This document shows positions 1-8,532 of a DNA stretch of 64,000 nucleotides, in pieces. Below the pieces are notes generated by a model. That model was given only the letters and a program-made list of their open reading frames with translations, was not told where the DNA came from and did not search any database. The stretch comes from Aliidiomarina taiwanensis (GTDB lineage Bacteria > Pseudomonadota > Gammaproteobacteria > Enterobacterales > Alteromonadaceae), in contig NZ_PIPQ01000001.1 of the NCBI RefSeq assembly GCF_003987015.1, positions 620,001 to 684,000 on the forward strand, in the 5' to 3' direction. Made by a program: the position numbers and the translations under genes. Position 1 is the stretch's first letter; every line of letters starts with the position of its first letter.

Positions 1-122
1 AGCATCCAAGCCAGCGACGAGCTAACAGAGCGGCGTTTAAAAACAACCCGCAGGAACACAGTTGTTAAAAGTAACCAGTAAATAATCAAACCAATAGTGG
101 ATAGATTCAAGGTAACCGCCAT
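1..122 (-). CDS. clsA: Cardiolipin synthase A, N-terminal fragment (cut by window edge)
   Basis: Forty codons are readable on the minus strand from ATG at 122 to the window edge. The peptide begins MAVTLNLSTIGLIIYWLL and runs on through a VFKRRSVSSSLAWM stretch. This matches the start of bacterial ClsA: a hydrophobic first helix with the conserved YWLL, then a basic KRR turn and the beginning of the second membrane segment with AW. ClsA joins phosphatidylglycerol molecules into cardiolipin at the inner membrane. The catalytic HKD motifs lie outside the window. The gene points away from the LysR gene, with about 100 bases between them. The call rests only on the N-terminal pattern. Confidence 0.72.
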   Translation of the reverse strand, partial: MAVTLNLSTIGLIIYWLLLTTVFLRVVFKRRSVSSSLAWM

Positions 123-222
123 CGTTTAAAGTTAATTAAAACTACTATATCGAGCTAACTGCCGTGGGGCAATGTGCACGCTGTAAGCTAATGTATTATT
201 TAGAATGCAAGCGTTTTATAAG

Positions 223-1137
223 TTATTGTTGCTTCAAGCCATGCTTGGGGTCGAACAAGCTCGACTTGAAACGGTCGATAAACCAGGCCAAGGCCTTTCC
301 TTCTTTACCAGCACGCCAAGCCACTGAAATAGGGGTGTTGGGGCGCGGGCTTTCTAGCTCAAGGGCAACTAAGCAGCCTTCAGTTAATTCCTGCTGAATA
401 CGGTGGCGAGGTAAAAACCCAACGCCAAGCCCTTTTATCTGAACATCTACTTTGTAGTCTATGGTAGGCACGGTTATGCGGCTGCGACCGTCAAGGAGAC
501 CAGAAGAGCGTCGTGGTAGCCGCTGTGAACTGTCTGCTACCACCACGGTAGGGTAGCCTTGAATTACGTCGGGCGTTAGGGGTTGTGGTGCGTGGGTGAG
601 CGGGTGGCCGGCTGCCACTGCAAAGTCAAAAACTACTTCACCCAGGGCATGGGTACGAAAACCCGCAGCGGGCGGCTTTCCTTCGGCACCGATCACCAAA
701 TCGCAACGGTCGTCGTTTAGAGCGTCCCAGCTACCACCTAACACTTCTTCGCTTAAACGAATTTCAGTTTTTGGCTGGATTTGCTGAAAGTCAGCCAGCA
801 GTTGCAGTACGTGCTCGTTGGTTAAAATACTGTCGATACAAATGCGCAGCTCCGGCTCCCAACCCTCGGCAGCTTGGCGGGCTAAAGCAGTTAGCTCATC
901 TGCGGCTTTCAGTATGTGCCGGCCTTGCTCTAATACCAAGCGGCCCGTTGCTGTCAGTTCGGCCCGACGCCTGCTACGATCGAATAAGGCGACGCCCAAG
1001 TCTTCTTCTAGCTTTTGCACTGTATAAGACACGGCGGAAGGTACGCGGTGTAGCTCTTCTGCCGCAGCAGCAAAGCTATTCCGCCGAGCAATGGCGTCCA
1101 AGGTTAAAAGGGAGTCAAGTGTAATAGGTGAAGCCAT
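223..1137 (-). CDS. LysR-family transcriptional regulator, YhaJ-like
   Basis: A 304-residue LysR regulator. The N-terminal winged helix-turn-helix covers about residues 6-65 (FAAAAEELHRVPSAVSYTVQKLEEDLG), followed by a type 2 periplasmic-binding-like effector domain to about residue 295. The helix-turn-helix and the LGVGFLP stretch near the end resemble E. coli YhaJ, which sits beside yqjF/yqjG and activates yqjF in response to aromatic compounds. Here the gene is divergent from doxX (a YqjF relative) and yqjG, so the same regulatory arrangement seems conserved. The inducer is unknown but is likely an aromatic or quinone-type compound. The 132-base intergenic region to doxX probably carries the operator, though I could not pick out a clean T-N11-A palindrome. 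Confidence 0.85.
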   Translation of the reverse strand: MASPITLDSLLTLDAIARRNSFAAAAEELHRVPSAVSYTVQKLEEDLGVALFDRSRRRAELTATGRLVLEQGRHILKAADELTALARQAAEGWEPELRICIDSILTNEHVLQLLADFQQIQPKTEIRLSEEVLGGSWDALNDDRCDLVIGAEGKPPAAGFRTHALGEVVFDFAVAAGHPLTHAPQPLTPDVIQGYPTVVVADSSQRLPRRSSGLLDGRSRITVPTIDYKVDVQIKGLGVGFLPRHRIQQELTEGCLVALELESPRPNTPISVAWRAGKEGKALAWFIDRFKSSLFDPKHGLKQQ

Positions 1138-1269
1138 TGTTCAAAATTCCTGATGTTATTGGTCAAAATGTTCCGTTATTAATTAGTACATATAGCTACT
1201 ATAGTATCTTCATCGAACAAGGCAATTGAATATTTAAATTAGTTATATGCAACTTACCAGGAGCAACTT

Positions 1270-1725
1270 ATGAAAAACATGACAAAATTACAATGTGTAC
1301 TGAGCACGAACCAAAACTATGCAGGTCTTGTACTGCGCATGATTGCGGGCATTATTTTTGTCGCCCACGGTGCCCAGAAACTGTTTGGGAGTTTTGGTGG
1401 CTACGGGCTTGAAGGCACAGGGCAGTGGATGGCCTCGATTGGTTTAGAGCCGGGCTTTTTAATGGCTTTAGCTGCTGGCAGTGCCGAATTCTTTGGTGGC
1501 CTGGCCCTTATTTTAGGTCTGTTAACCCGCCCAGCTGCTTTGGTGTTAGCTGTAACTATGGTGGTCGCAATTGTTACCGTGCACTTACCAAACGGTTTGT
1601 TTATGAGCAACAATGGGTATGAGTTTGGTTTGGCATTGCTTGGTATGTCTGTGGCACTTGTGTTTAACGGTGCAGGCAAGATTCCTCTCGACAGCCTGAT
1701 CAATAATAAATTAAGTCAGTCATAA
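1270..1725 (+). CDS. DoxX family membrane protein (YqjF-like)
   Basis: A 151-residue DoxX-family protein with about four hydrophobic segments (roughly residues 18-38, 60-80, 84-106 and 114-134). It shows the family signature near the first helix (GIIFVAHGAQKLFGSFGGYG). Start: ATG at 1270 has GGAG about seven bases upstream. DoxX/YqjF proteins are inner-membrane proteins of uncertain biochemistry, linked to the handling of quinones, thiol stress and aromatic compounds. It is followed by yqjG in the same direction after a hairpin, matching the E. coli yqjF-yqjG pair. The divergent LysR gene is the likely regulator. Confidence 0.85.
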   Translation: MKNMTKLQCVLSTNQNYAGLVLRMIAGIIFVAHGAQKLFGSFGGYGLEGTGQWMASIGLEPGFLMALAAGSAEFFGGLALILGLLTRPAALVLAVTMVVAIVTVHLPNGLFMSNNGYEFGLALLGMSVALVFNGAGKIPLDSLINNKLSQS

Positions 1726-1750
1726 ACTGCATGTTCAAAATACACGCATA

Positions 1751-1775
1751 CCCCAGCATGCATGGCTTGCTGGGG
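1751..1775 (+). terminator. Hairpin between doxX and yqjG, possible attenuator
   Basis: CCCCAGCA at 1751-1758 and TGCTGGGG at 1768-1775 form a perfect 8-bp stem with a 9-base loop. No run of T follows, so it is not a full intrinsic terminator. It could stabilise the doxX mRNA end or reduce read-through into yqjG. Confidence 0.4.
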
Positions 1776-1801
1776 TTCATACATCAATATATGGAGTCAT
1801 T

Positions 1802-2782
1802 ATGGGACTTTTAGTTGACGGTCAATGGGTCGACCAATGGTACGACACAGACGCAAACGACGGTAAATTCGCCCGTAGCGAGTCACAATTTCGTAACTGG
1901 GTTACCGCAGACGGTAGCGCAGGGCCAACCGGTGAAGCGGGCTTTAAAGCAGAGCCAGGCCGATACCACTTGTATGTGTCGCTAGCATGCCCCTGGGCCC
2001 ATCGCACCCTTATTTTTCGTAAGCTAAAAGGGCTGGAGTCTATGATTACTGTGTCGGTGGTAAACCCACTGATGGCCGAGCATGGCTGGACTTTCGCAGA
2101 CGACGAAGGCGTGGTCGCCGACCCTTTATATAATGCAGACTTTATGCACCAAATTTATACGCAAGCTGATCCTAAGTATTCAGGCCGGGTTACAGTGCCA
2201 GTGCTTTGGGATAAAAAACAGAATAAGCCAGTCAGCAACGAGTCGGCAGAAATTATTCGTATGTTTAACAGTGCGTTTGACCAGGTGGGAGCCACTGAGG
2301 GCGACTATTATCCGGAAGCGCTGCGCGCCGAAATCGATGAGATAAATGAAAAAGTCTACCATCAAGTAAATAACGGTGTGTATAAAGCCGGTTTTGCTAC
2401 TACCCAACATGCCTACGAAGACGCAGTCCACCCATTGTTCGACACTCTTGATGAGCTAGAACAGCGTTTAAGCACACAGCGGTACCTCGTTGGCAACCAG
2501 GTTACTGAAGCGGACTGGCGCTTATTTACCACCTTGGTGCGTTTCGACCCTGTGTATCATGGCCACTTTAAGTGTAACTTAAAACAAATAGCCGACTACC
2601 CGAATTTAACGGGCTATATTCGTGAGCTATATCAATGGCCAGGCGTTGCGGAAACCGTGAATATGAAACACATTAAAGAGCACTATTATCGTAGTCACGG
2701 CACGATAAATCCAACAGGGGTGGTACCGGCAGGTCCCATCTTAGATTTTGAACAGCCCCATCAGAGGGAACAATTAAGTTAA
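1802..2782 (+). CDS. yqjG: Glutathionyl-hydroquinone reductase (Xi-class GST, YqjG)
   Basis: A 326-residue Xi-class glutathione transferase. The thioredoxin-fold N-terminal domain carries the catalytic Cys63 in SLACPWAHRT, the CPWA motif typical of glutathionyl-hydroquinone reductases and at the same position as in E. coli YqjG. The all-helical C-terminal domain includes TEADWRLFTTLVRFDPVYHGHFKCN, a family hallmark. The enzyme removes glutathione from glutathionyl-hydroquinones, giving hydroquinone and GSSG in the cytoplasm. Start: ATG at 1802 follows a GGAG-type site (ATGGAGTCATT) at good spacing. Length is normal for the family. With doxX and the YhaJ-like regulator it forms a quinone/aromatic stress cluster. 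Confidence 0.93.
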   Translation: MGLLVDGQWVDQWYDTDANDGKFARSESQFRNWVTADGSAGPTGEAGFKAEPGRYHLYVSLACPWAHRTLIFRKLKGLESMITVSVVNPLMAEHGWTFADDEGVVADPLYNADFMHQIYTQADPKYSGRVTVPVLWDKKQNKPVSNESAEIIRMFNSAFDQVGATEGDYYPEALRAEIDEINEKVYHQVNNGVYKAGFATTQHAYEDAVHPLFDTLDELEQRLSTQRYLVGNQVTEADWRLFTTLVRFDPVYHGHFKCNLKQIADYPNLTGYIRELYQWPGVAETVNMKHIKEHYYRSHGTINPTGVVPAGPILDFEQPHQREQLS

Positions 2783-2791
2783 CCGACAATC

Positions 2792-2815
2792 GTGCCTTAG
2801 CACAGGCTAGGGCAC
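2792..2815 (+). terminator. Stem-loop after yqjG
   Basis: Left arm GTGCCTTAGC (2792-2801) pairs with GCTAGGGCAC (2806-2815), a 10-bp stem with one G-T wobble around an ACAG loop. It lies 10 bases after the yqjG stop. The following sequence is only moderately T-rich, so termination strength is uncertain. Confidence 0.5.
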
Positions 2816-2872
2816 GCCTTCTTGCATAAAAGCCTACCCACATTTTTTTACTAACACTTGATGCAGATCAGT

Positions 2873-2897
2873 GTTACCTTAGTGGTAACAAGGTAAC
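2873..2897. repeat. Inverted repeat upstream of the GGDEF-EAL gene
   Basis: GTTACCTT (2873-2880) and AAGGTAAC (2890-2897) are perfect inverted repeats, with an additional nested GGTAAC between them at 2884-2889. The element ends 30 bases before the GGDEF-EAL start codon, so it could be an operator or a 5' leader hairpin. No regulator can be assigned. Confidence 0.4.
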
Positions 2898-2927
2898 GTT
2901 ACTACTAATGAAGAGTGAATAGGCCTT

Positions 2928-5459
2928 ATGTCTGTGTTTTTTTCTCGAACGGCGGCAAACACCTTATATTTAGGGTTTATCTACGTTTATTTTGTTGTGG
3001 CCATTCTAAGCTTGGTCGAGAAACTATTTTTTTCGCTCGAGCTCATGCCTATTATTCCCTTTCCCTCCGGGCTTGTTGCGTTTGCTCTTGGTCTACTATT
3101 ACTGGTATTGAAGCCCGTTACATTTCCGCAGAAAGCCAAACCATTAGGCTATGTGCTCATAGTGACAGGTTTGGCGCTGCTTGCCCATTTTCAGATCAAT
3201 ATTTGGGGTGAACCCAACACGCGTTGGTTATGGATACATGCGAACGGTTTTATTACTTCCTTAAATGCGCTTCTTGTTCTTTCGCTGCTGTGCGCAGTCA
3301 CCATCAAAGTATTCAACACCGAAGAGCGCGCCCATGCAGGGAAGGTTGCTCGGCGGATTATGTTTGTCATGATTTTACTCGGCTTCGGCTTATGGCATTT
3401 AAGTGGCATAAAAAACGTTGAGCGTGAAACCATTAACGCAAAAAGCAAAGTACACCTGCTTGAAACCATGGTGAACCGAAATGTTGCCAAATATAGTGCT
3501 GCGCTAGGCCGCATAAAAGCACGTTTAGATATCATGAATGAAGATGATTTCCACAAGTTAATTGCTGTCGATTTTACAATCTACACAGCAGACTACGAAG
3601 CGATAGAGGGTCTCACCTTACTTAATACAGAACTAGAGCCTGTCAAAGCTACTCCATTTGCTGAGCGCTTTATTCAAAAGGGCATTCTTGACGATCCAGA
3701 TGTACAAGCTTGGTTGCGCAGGCCTTCAGAAAGCATCAAGTACGGAACAACTGCTGCCACTTTAAGCGCTGATGTGCCTATCATCATGTTTTCTTTTTTT
3801 ATTAATAAAAACTCAGAAGAGCGTTACCAGGTGCTCGCTTTATTAAATGTGGACCAACTCATTGATAGTGATTACTTGGGTTACCTAGACGCGTATGCTG
3901 CTTACGTTGAAATTAGCAAAAATATATACTTCTCTTTGAATGCGCAGAATAAGTTTTACCCCGATTTAAACGCTCTTATGGCTGAATATGATCACTTTAT
4001 AGTGGAGCCCATTCAATTTATGAATCGGCTCAACTTTAAAATGTATACCTACATTGAAGATTATAGCGCGCTCAATAACGCTGCAAAAACAGAGCAAGGG
4101 ATTATTTGGTTTACGCTCATTTTTGTGTTTATTTATACCTTTGCTACCGACTCCGTATATCTGTTACGCAAGCAGTCTGAAAAGCTGTATACCACGGCCC
4201 ATTTTGACGACTTAACAGGGCTTATGCGTCGTGACGCACTCACGGAAAAAATTAAAGAGCTGCAGAAACAAAGAAAAACCACCGCCATTGTGTTTTTAAA
4301 CCTCGACGGCTTTAGTGCTGTGAATAACAGTGTTGGCCATACCTTGGGCGACCAAGTGTTGGTGATGGTGGCACGGCGCCTTGAAGCCCACGCTGCTCGA
4401 GCCGAGGCAATTTCTCGATTTGGTAACGACGAGTTCTTATTACTGTACTGCGACATCAGCGAAGAAGACCTAATTGTGGAAGTGACGCAGGTCATGCAGG
4501 CCCTTGCCGAGATTTACCCCTTAGGCGAAGTCGATGTACACCTCACCGTAAGCGCAGGTATTGCTGTGTCTACGCAAGGCGAAGCGAATCATAAGCTTAT
4601 TTTACAACAAGCCGACATTGCTATGGATTATGCCAAGCAACAGGGTGGAAACCAGCTTAGCTTTTATCGCAGTGCTATGGACGAGCGTCACCAACGTATG
4701 GTGGAAATTCGGGGTGCGTTACAAAAAGCCATCAATAACGGCGACATTGAGGTGTTTTATCAGCCGATACATGGGCTTTCTGATGGGCGCATTGCCGCGG
4801 TTGAAAGCTTAGCTCGGTGGAAAAATGACGACCGCTATATTTCACCGGCAGTGTTTATTCCTGTGGCTGAACAAACCGGGCAAATCCACCAAGTAGGCGA
4901 GCTTGTGTTAGAGCGCGCATTGAATGATATGCGGGACAACCCAGAGTTTGCTGATCTGGGCGTGTCTATTAACTTCTCGCCACAGCAGTTACAACAAACG
5001 GGCTTTGTTCGTAAGCTCAGTGCAAAAGTGCGTAATAAAGGGTTACTACCAGAGCAAATTACTGTGGAAATAACAGAAACCGTGATGTCGGAAAAAGGCT
5101 CCATTGAAGGCATATTAAAAGCCTTAATGGCCGAAGGCTTCAATGTGGCAATTGACGACTTTGGTACCGGTTTTTCCAGCTTGTCCTACTTGTCCCGCCA
5201 ACCTGCAAACATTATAAAAATAGACAGGGAGTTCACCTTCGACACAGAAGTGCCGGGACAAAAACGCTCATTGCTTGAAGCTATTATTAAGGTGTGCATG
5301 GAGCTGGACAAAAGAGTGGTCATAGAAGGGGTGGAGCAAGAAGGGCTCATTCACTATTTACAAGGTATTGACGAAGTTTTCGTGCAAGGTTTTTACTTTT
5401 CAAAACCGCTGCCTTTAGCCGAGTTAAAAGCCTATGTGAATGCGCACAAGACAAGCTAA
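2928..5459 (+). CDS. Membrane GGDEF-EAL cyclic-di-GMP protein
   Basis: An 843-residue inner-membrane signalling protein. About five hydrophobic segments lie within residues 10-160, followed by a periplasmic sensor-like region (about 165-390) and another transmembrane helix near 393-412. A GGDEF domain (about 420-580) and an EAL domain (about 595-840) follow. The GGDEF signature reads GNDEF at 499-503, so the second glycine is Asn; this may weaken cyclase activity. The EAL signature reads ESL with Glu626 kept, and other phosphodiesterase residues are present: the Asn of INFS, the Glu of EITE, the pair DDFGTG from Asp743, and the Lys of IIKID. Phosphodiesterase activity is therefore the better prediction. 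It stands alone between yqjG and an MFS exporter, with an inverted repeat just upstream. Confidence 0.9.
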   Translation: MSVFFSRTAANTLYLGFIYVYFVVAILSLVEKLFFSLELMPIIPFPSGLVAFALGLLLLVLKPVTFPQKAKPLGYVLIVTGLALLAHFQINIWGEPNTRWLWIHANGFITSLNALLVLSLLCAVTIKVFNTEERAHAGKVARRIMFVMILLGFGLWHLSGIKNVERETINAKSKVHLLETMVNRNVAKYSAALGRIKARLDIMNEDDFHKLIAVDFTIYTADYEAIEGLTLLNTELEPVKATPFAERFIQKGILDDPDVQAWLRRPSESIKYGTTAATLSADVPIIMFSFFINKNSEERYQVLALLNVDQLIDSDYLGYLDAYAAYVEISKNIYFSLNAQNKFYPDLNALMAEYDHFIVEPIQFMNRLNFKMYTYIEDYSALNNAAKTEQGIIWFTLIFVFIYTFATDSVYLLRKQSEKLYTTAHFDDLTGLMRRDALTEKIKELQKQRKTTAIVFLNLDGFSAVNNSVGHTLGDQVLVMVARRLEAHAARAEAISRFGNDEFLLLYCDISEEDLIVEVTQVMQALAEIYPLGEVDVHLTVSAGIAVSTQGEANHKLILQQADIAMDYAKQQGGNQLSFYRSAMDERHQRMVEIRGALQKAINNGDIEVFYQPIHGLSDGRIAAVESLARWKNDDRYISPAVFIPVAEQTGQIHQVGELVLERALNDMRDNPEFADLGVSINFSPQQLQQTGFVRKLSAKVRNKGLLPEQITVEITETVMSEKGSIEGILKALMAEGFNVAIDDFGTGFSSLSYLSRQPANIIKIDREFTFDTEVPGQKRSLLEAIIKVCMELDKRVVIEGVEQEGLIHYLQGIDEVFVQGFYFSKPLPLAELKAYVNAHKTS

Positions 5460-5480
5460 CCTTGTGCGCATAAGGGGCCG

Positions 5481-6650
5481 TTATTTGCTGCTTAAGCTAT
5501 GGTGAGCAAGCGCGGCTATAAGAGTAGCCGGCACAAAGCAGAGGAGAGATAAATAACCCACCCCGATCACCCCTAAGTCTGGCAAATGCACCAGAATAAG
5601 CCCACCCAGCCAAGTGGCGACCATAATCGACAGGTTAAACATACTCGACTGCACTGAAGTGGCAATTGCTTTACCTTCTGCTACCCGCTTACTAATAGCC
5701 GCTTGGTACATGGTGACTAAGGGGCCAAAGGCTAACCCCCAAAGGAAAAAGGCTGCGTGGGAAAGCCCTTGCACGTGCCCAAGGAAGGAAAGCACACCAA
5801 TAGCCAGAGCGCCGCTGAATAACATACCCACAATCAGTTGTTGCAGATAACGGTCAATAATGTACGCCGACAGCAGCACAGACACAATTGAGCCGAGCCC
5901 AAAAATAAGCAGCGCAAAACTAATACCACCCCAAAAAGCAATGCGCTCGGTTAACAGAGCAATGTAGGTATAGGTGCTGTAATGGGCGACTACCGACAAA
6001 AAGGTGAGCAATAAAATAACCTGTATGGCAGGCAGCTTTAACATAGCCAAAGGAGAGTTTTCTCTGGTGAGCTTTTCTCCGGCCACCGGGGGTAAACATT
6101 TAGCCGAAAGCAGTGTAATCAGGGCGCTCAGTAAACCAAGGGCAATAAACGAGACCCGCCAGTCGAAGCTGGTCCCTAATACGGTCATAAGGGGCAGGCC
6201 TAAACTCACCCCAAAGGTATTGCCCGCCATAATAATGGTAATGGCTTTACCTTGTTGGTCTTTCGGTACCAAGCTCGAGCCATAGGCCGCTATCATGGGC
6301 CACATAATCCCGGCGCAAACTCCTCCTACAATACGCATGGCCACAATCAGGCTGTAGTTACTGCTAAAGCCGACCACCAAATTCGACACGCTAAAGCCCA
6401 CTAACAGGGTGAGCAATAAAACTTTGCGATTCACCCAAAGCGTGGCACTAATAATAGGAATAGCGAATACGGCCGAGGCGAGAGCATACACGCCCACTAA
6501 AAAACCGACTTCGGCTTGTTCAACGCCTAAGCCTTCGGTCATTTCCAGCAAAATACCCGAAGGTAGTAACTCCGACAACAGACCAATAAAGGTTACGCTG
6601 GCCATGAGGCCAAATACAAACCACATGTACGGCGACGAAGTTGTTTTCAA
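5481..6650 (-). CDS. Major facilitator superfamily transporter (DHA1-type)
   Basis: A 389-residue polytopic protein with about twelve hydrophobic segments in two six-helix halves. The N-terminal half includes the family loop GFLVGVYALASAVFAIPI and a basic loop after TM2 (LWVNRKVLLL). TM4-5 contains RIVGGVCAGIMWPMIAAYGSSLVP, typical of AraJ/YdeA-like drug or sugar efflux carriers. It probably exports small molecules using the proton gradient; the substrate cannot be read from sequence. It is convergent with the GGDEF-EAL gene (21 bases between) and divergent from rof. Confidence 0.85.
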   Translation of the reverse strand: MKTTSSPYMWFVFGLMASVTFIGLLSELLPSGILLEMTEGLGVEQAEVGFLVGVYALASAVFAIPIISATLWVNRKVLLLTLLVGFSVSNLVVGFSSNYSLIVAMRIVGGVCAGIMWPMIAAYGSSLVPKDQQGKAITIIMAGNTFGVSLGLPLMTVLGTSFDWRVSFIALGLLSALITLLSAKCLPPVAGEKLTRENSPLAMLKLPAIQVILLLTFLSVVAHYSTYTYIALLTERIAFWGGISFALLIFGLGSIVSVLLSAYIIDRYLQQLIVGMLFSGALAIGVLSFLGHVQGLSHAAFFLWGLAFGPLVTMYQAAISKRVAEGKAIATSVQSSMFNLSIMVATWLGGLILVHLPDLGVIGVGYLSLLCFVPATLIAALAHHSLSSK

Positions 6651-6767
6651 TGAAGGCTCCTGTTCACAAGCAATGAGGCGTTTATGCTAAGGTTTATTTA
6701 TACTGAAAGTAAACCCTCTTTCAGGAAGAGTGTCCTTCACACTCCGCTGTTTAGCAAGGAGTAACAC

Positions 6768-7022
6768 ATGATCACCTGCGATCAGCATGACTATGTTGAA
6801 ATTGCCTGCCTGTTTCAGTACCCCGTGCGGCTGCATATGCGCGCCGGTGAAGCCATCGAAGGCATTGCTGTGAATACTTGTTTGAATGAAGCACGGGAAG
6901 AGTGCATTGAGCTTAACCAGCATGGCCACCATCGCTTGGTGGCGCTCGACCAGGTAGCCAGTTTAGAAGTTCGCGTGGAAAACCCGCACTTTCAGCAAGT
7001 GTCGTTTCACAAACGCTTTTAG
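6768..7022 (+). CDS. rof: Rho-binding antiterminator Rof (YaeO family)
   Basis: An 84-residue protein starting MITCDQHDYVEIACLFQYPV, which fits the Rof/YaeO pattern: an N-terminal ISCDxYDxxExAC motif, then a small Sm-like beta barrel. In E. coli, Rof binds the Rho hexamer and blocks its RNA contacts, reducing Rho-dependent termination. ATG at 6768 is preceded by AAGGAG with good spacing. A 246-base open frame on the opposite strand overlaps it but has no family resemblance and was discarded. The stop codon overlaps that of the convergent permease gene by three bases. It appears monocistronic. Confidence 0.8.
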   Translation: MITCDQHDYVEIACLFQYPVRLHMRAGEAIEGIAVNTCLNEAREECIELNQHGHHRLVALDQVASLEVRVENPHFQQVSFHKRF

Positions 7023-7747
7023 GTGAATAGCATCCAGAAGCCAAGCACCAACAGCAGGGCATTCATGACCGTAAGAAACCGTTCTTTGTTTAAGCGCTCG
7101 TTAATTGTCACACCTAACCAATTTCCAAGAAGCGACAAAGGAAAGAACAGCAGGGCGGTCCCCAGGGTGTTTAGTGACAATAAGTCAAAGCTCACAGCGC
7201 CCGCGAGCTTCAGTAAATTCATCAGGGCAAAAAACACAGCCGCAGTGGCTACAAATTTACTCGGCGCTAAGCCAATGGCGCTAAAGTAAATAAGAATAGG
7301 TGGCCCGCCCGCGTGGACCAAGCTACTGGTGATGCCTGACGTGGTGGACATGCCAAAGGCACCTAGCTTGTTCTTGAAAAAAGTCAGTTGAATATGCTTA
7401 AAGAGCAGGCTTTTTAACGCAAAAGCGATACAAATAATAGCAATTAGGGTACGCAGCAGGCTTGGGTTGACTGCATCAATAATCAGATAGGCAACCAGCA
7501 CCCCCACCACAGCTCCAGGTAACAAAGGCATCAAGAGCTGCGTGTCCCACTTTTGCCAATAACTACGCACACTTAAAGCGTCGCCCATAATTAAAATAGG
7601 CAGCATTAAGGCAATGGCCTGTGGAGCAGGAAAGCTCAACATTAACAGGGGCACGGCGAACACGCCCAGGGCCCCTGCAAAGGCAGACTTCGAAATGCCG
7701 GTGAGCAACACCACACCGGCAATCAGAGCCAAACTCGTCGCATCCAT
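7019..7747 (-). CDS. TauE/SafE family membrane permease
   Basis: A 242-residue membrane protein with about seven to eight hydrophobic segments. The N-terminal half shows LIAGVVLLTGISKSAFAGALGVFAVPLL, and the centre carries SGITSSLVHAGGPPILIYF, the twin glycine-rich repeats that mark the TauE/SafE (DUF81) family. These carriers are proposed to export sulfite or sulfonate-type anions. The gene lies one base after pirin (7749-8444), so both are probably cotranscribed. Nothing here identifies the substrate. It converges on rof with overlapping stop codons. Confidence 0.85.
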   Translation of the reverse strand: MDATSLALIAGVVLLTGISKSAFAGALGVFAVPLLMLSFPAPQAIALMLPILIMGDALSVRSYWQKWDTQLLMPLLPGAVVGVLVAYLIIDAVNPSLLRTLIAIICIAFALKSLLFKHIQLTFFKNKLGAFGMSTTSGITSSLVHAGGPPILIYFSAIGLAPSKFVATAAVFFALMNLLKLAGAVSFDLLSLNTLGTALLFFPLSLLGNWLGVTINERLNKERFLTVMNALLLVLGFWMLFT

Positions 7748-7748
7748 G

Positions 7749-8444
7749 TTAACGAGCCGCTGGCAGTTCGAACCACAGGGCTTCTACGTCGGCCCCGGCT
7801 TTTACCTGCAGCACTTGGTTTGGGTCAATGGCAAAGGCATCGCCTGGACCAAAGGTGTCGTCTTCTGTGGTCAATTCGCCTTTAATTAAGTGCAAATAAC
7901 CAATGCTTTCGTGCGACGCCAAGTGAAACACATCGCCTGTACTCAACATTAAACGCGACATACGCGCATTTTGCTGCATCGACAGCGTATTGCCTTCTCC
8001 GTCCGGCGTGACCAGTGGAGTTAACGGGTCCTCTTGCGGCAGGGTTTTCTGCGCATAGCTAGGCTGAGTACCTAAACGGTTGGGCTGAATCCAAATTTGA
8101 AAAAAATTCACCGGATCTGTTTGCGAGGCATTAAACTCCGAATGCATAATGCCGCTGCCGGCGCTCATACGCTGTACGTCACCCGCAGGAATAACATGTG
8201 CATTGCCTTCACTGTCTTCATGCTTTAATGCGCCTTCTATTACATAGGAAATAATTTCCATGTCACGGTGCCCATGGGTGCCAAAGCCTTGCCCAGGCAT
8301 GACCATGTCGTCGTTAATCACTCGCAGTGCTGAAATACCCATGTGTTTCGGGTCGTAATAGTTACCAAAAGAAAAACTGTGCTTGCTGTTAAGCCAACCA
8401 AAGTTGGCCACGCCACGCTCATTCGCTCGTCGAATATATTTCAT
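7749..8444 (-). CDS. Pirin family protein (YhhW-like)
   Basis: A 231-residue bicupin of the pirin family. Metal ligands are visible at His57, His59 (GTHGHRDMEI), His101 and Glu103 (MHSEFN), the same positions as in E. coli YhhW. YhhW binds an Fe/Zn-type metal and has quercetin 2,3-dioxygenase activity; pirins are also proposed redox or iron sensors. Start: ATG at 8444 follows AAGGAGTT with normal spacing. It precedes the TauE/SafE gene by one base. The divergent-side LysR gene at 8533-9444 reads in the same direction and may control this pair. Confidence 0.9.
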   Translation of the reverse strand: MKYIRRANERGVANFGWLNSKHSFSFGNYYDPKHMGISALRVINDDMVMPGQGFGTHGHRDMEIISYVIEGALKHEDSEGNAHVIPAGDVQRMSAGSGIMHSEFNASQTDPVNFFQIWIQPNRLGTQPSYAQKTLPQEDPLTPLVTPDGEGNTLSMQQNARMSRLMLSTGDVFHLASHESIGYLHLIKGELTTEDDTFGPGDAFAIDPNQVLQVKAGADVEALWFELPAAR

Positions 8445-8532
8445 AGCTGAACTCCTTATGTTCGTTTAATGGAGTTACTTTAGCGTTCTTTGATTTTAAT
8501 AAAAATTAGCAAATACAGCCCAAACCATTCGT

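Noticed and set aside
6687-6932. 81-codon minus-strand ORF overlapping rof.
   Set aside because: No family resemblance and no ribosome-binding site, whereas the plus-strand Rof protein matches a known family.
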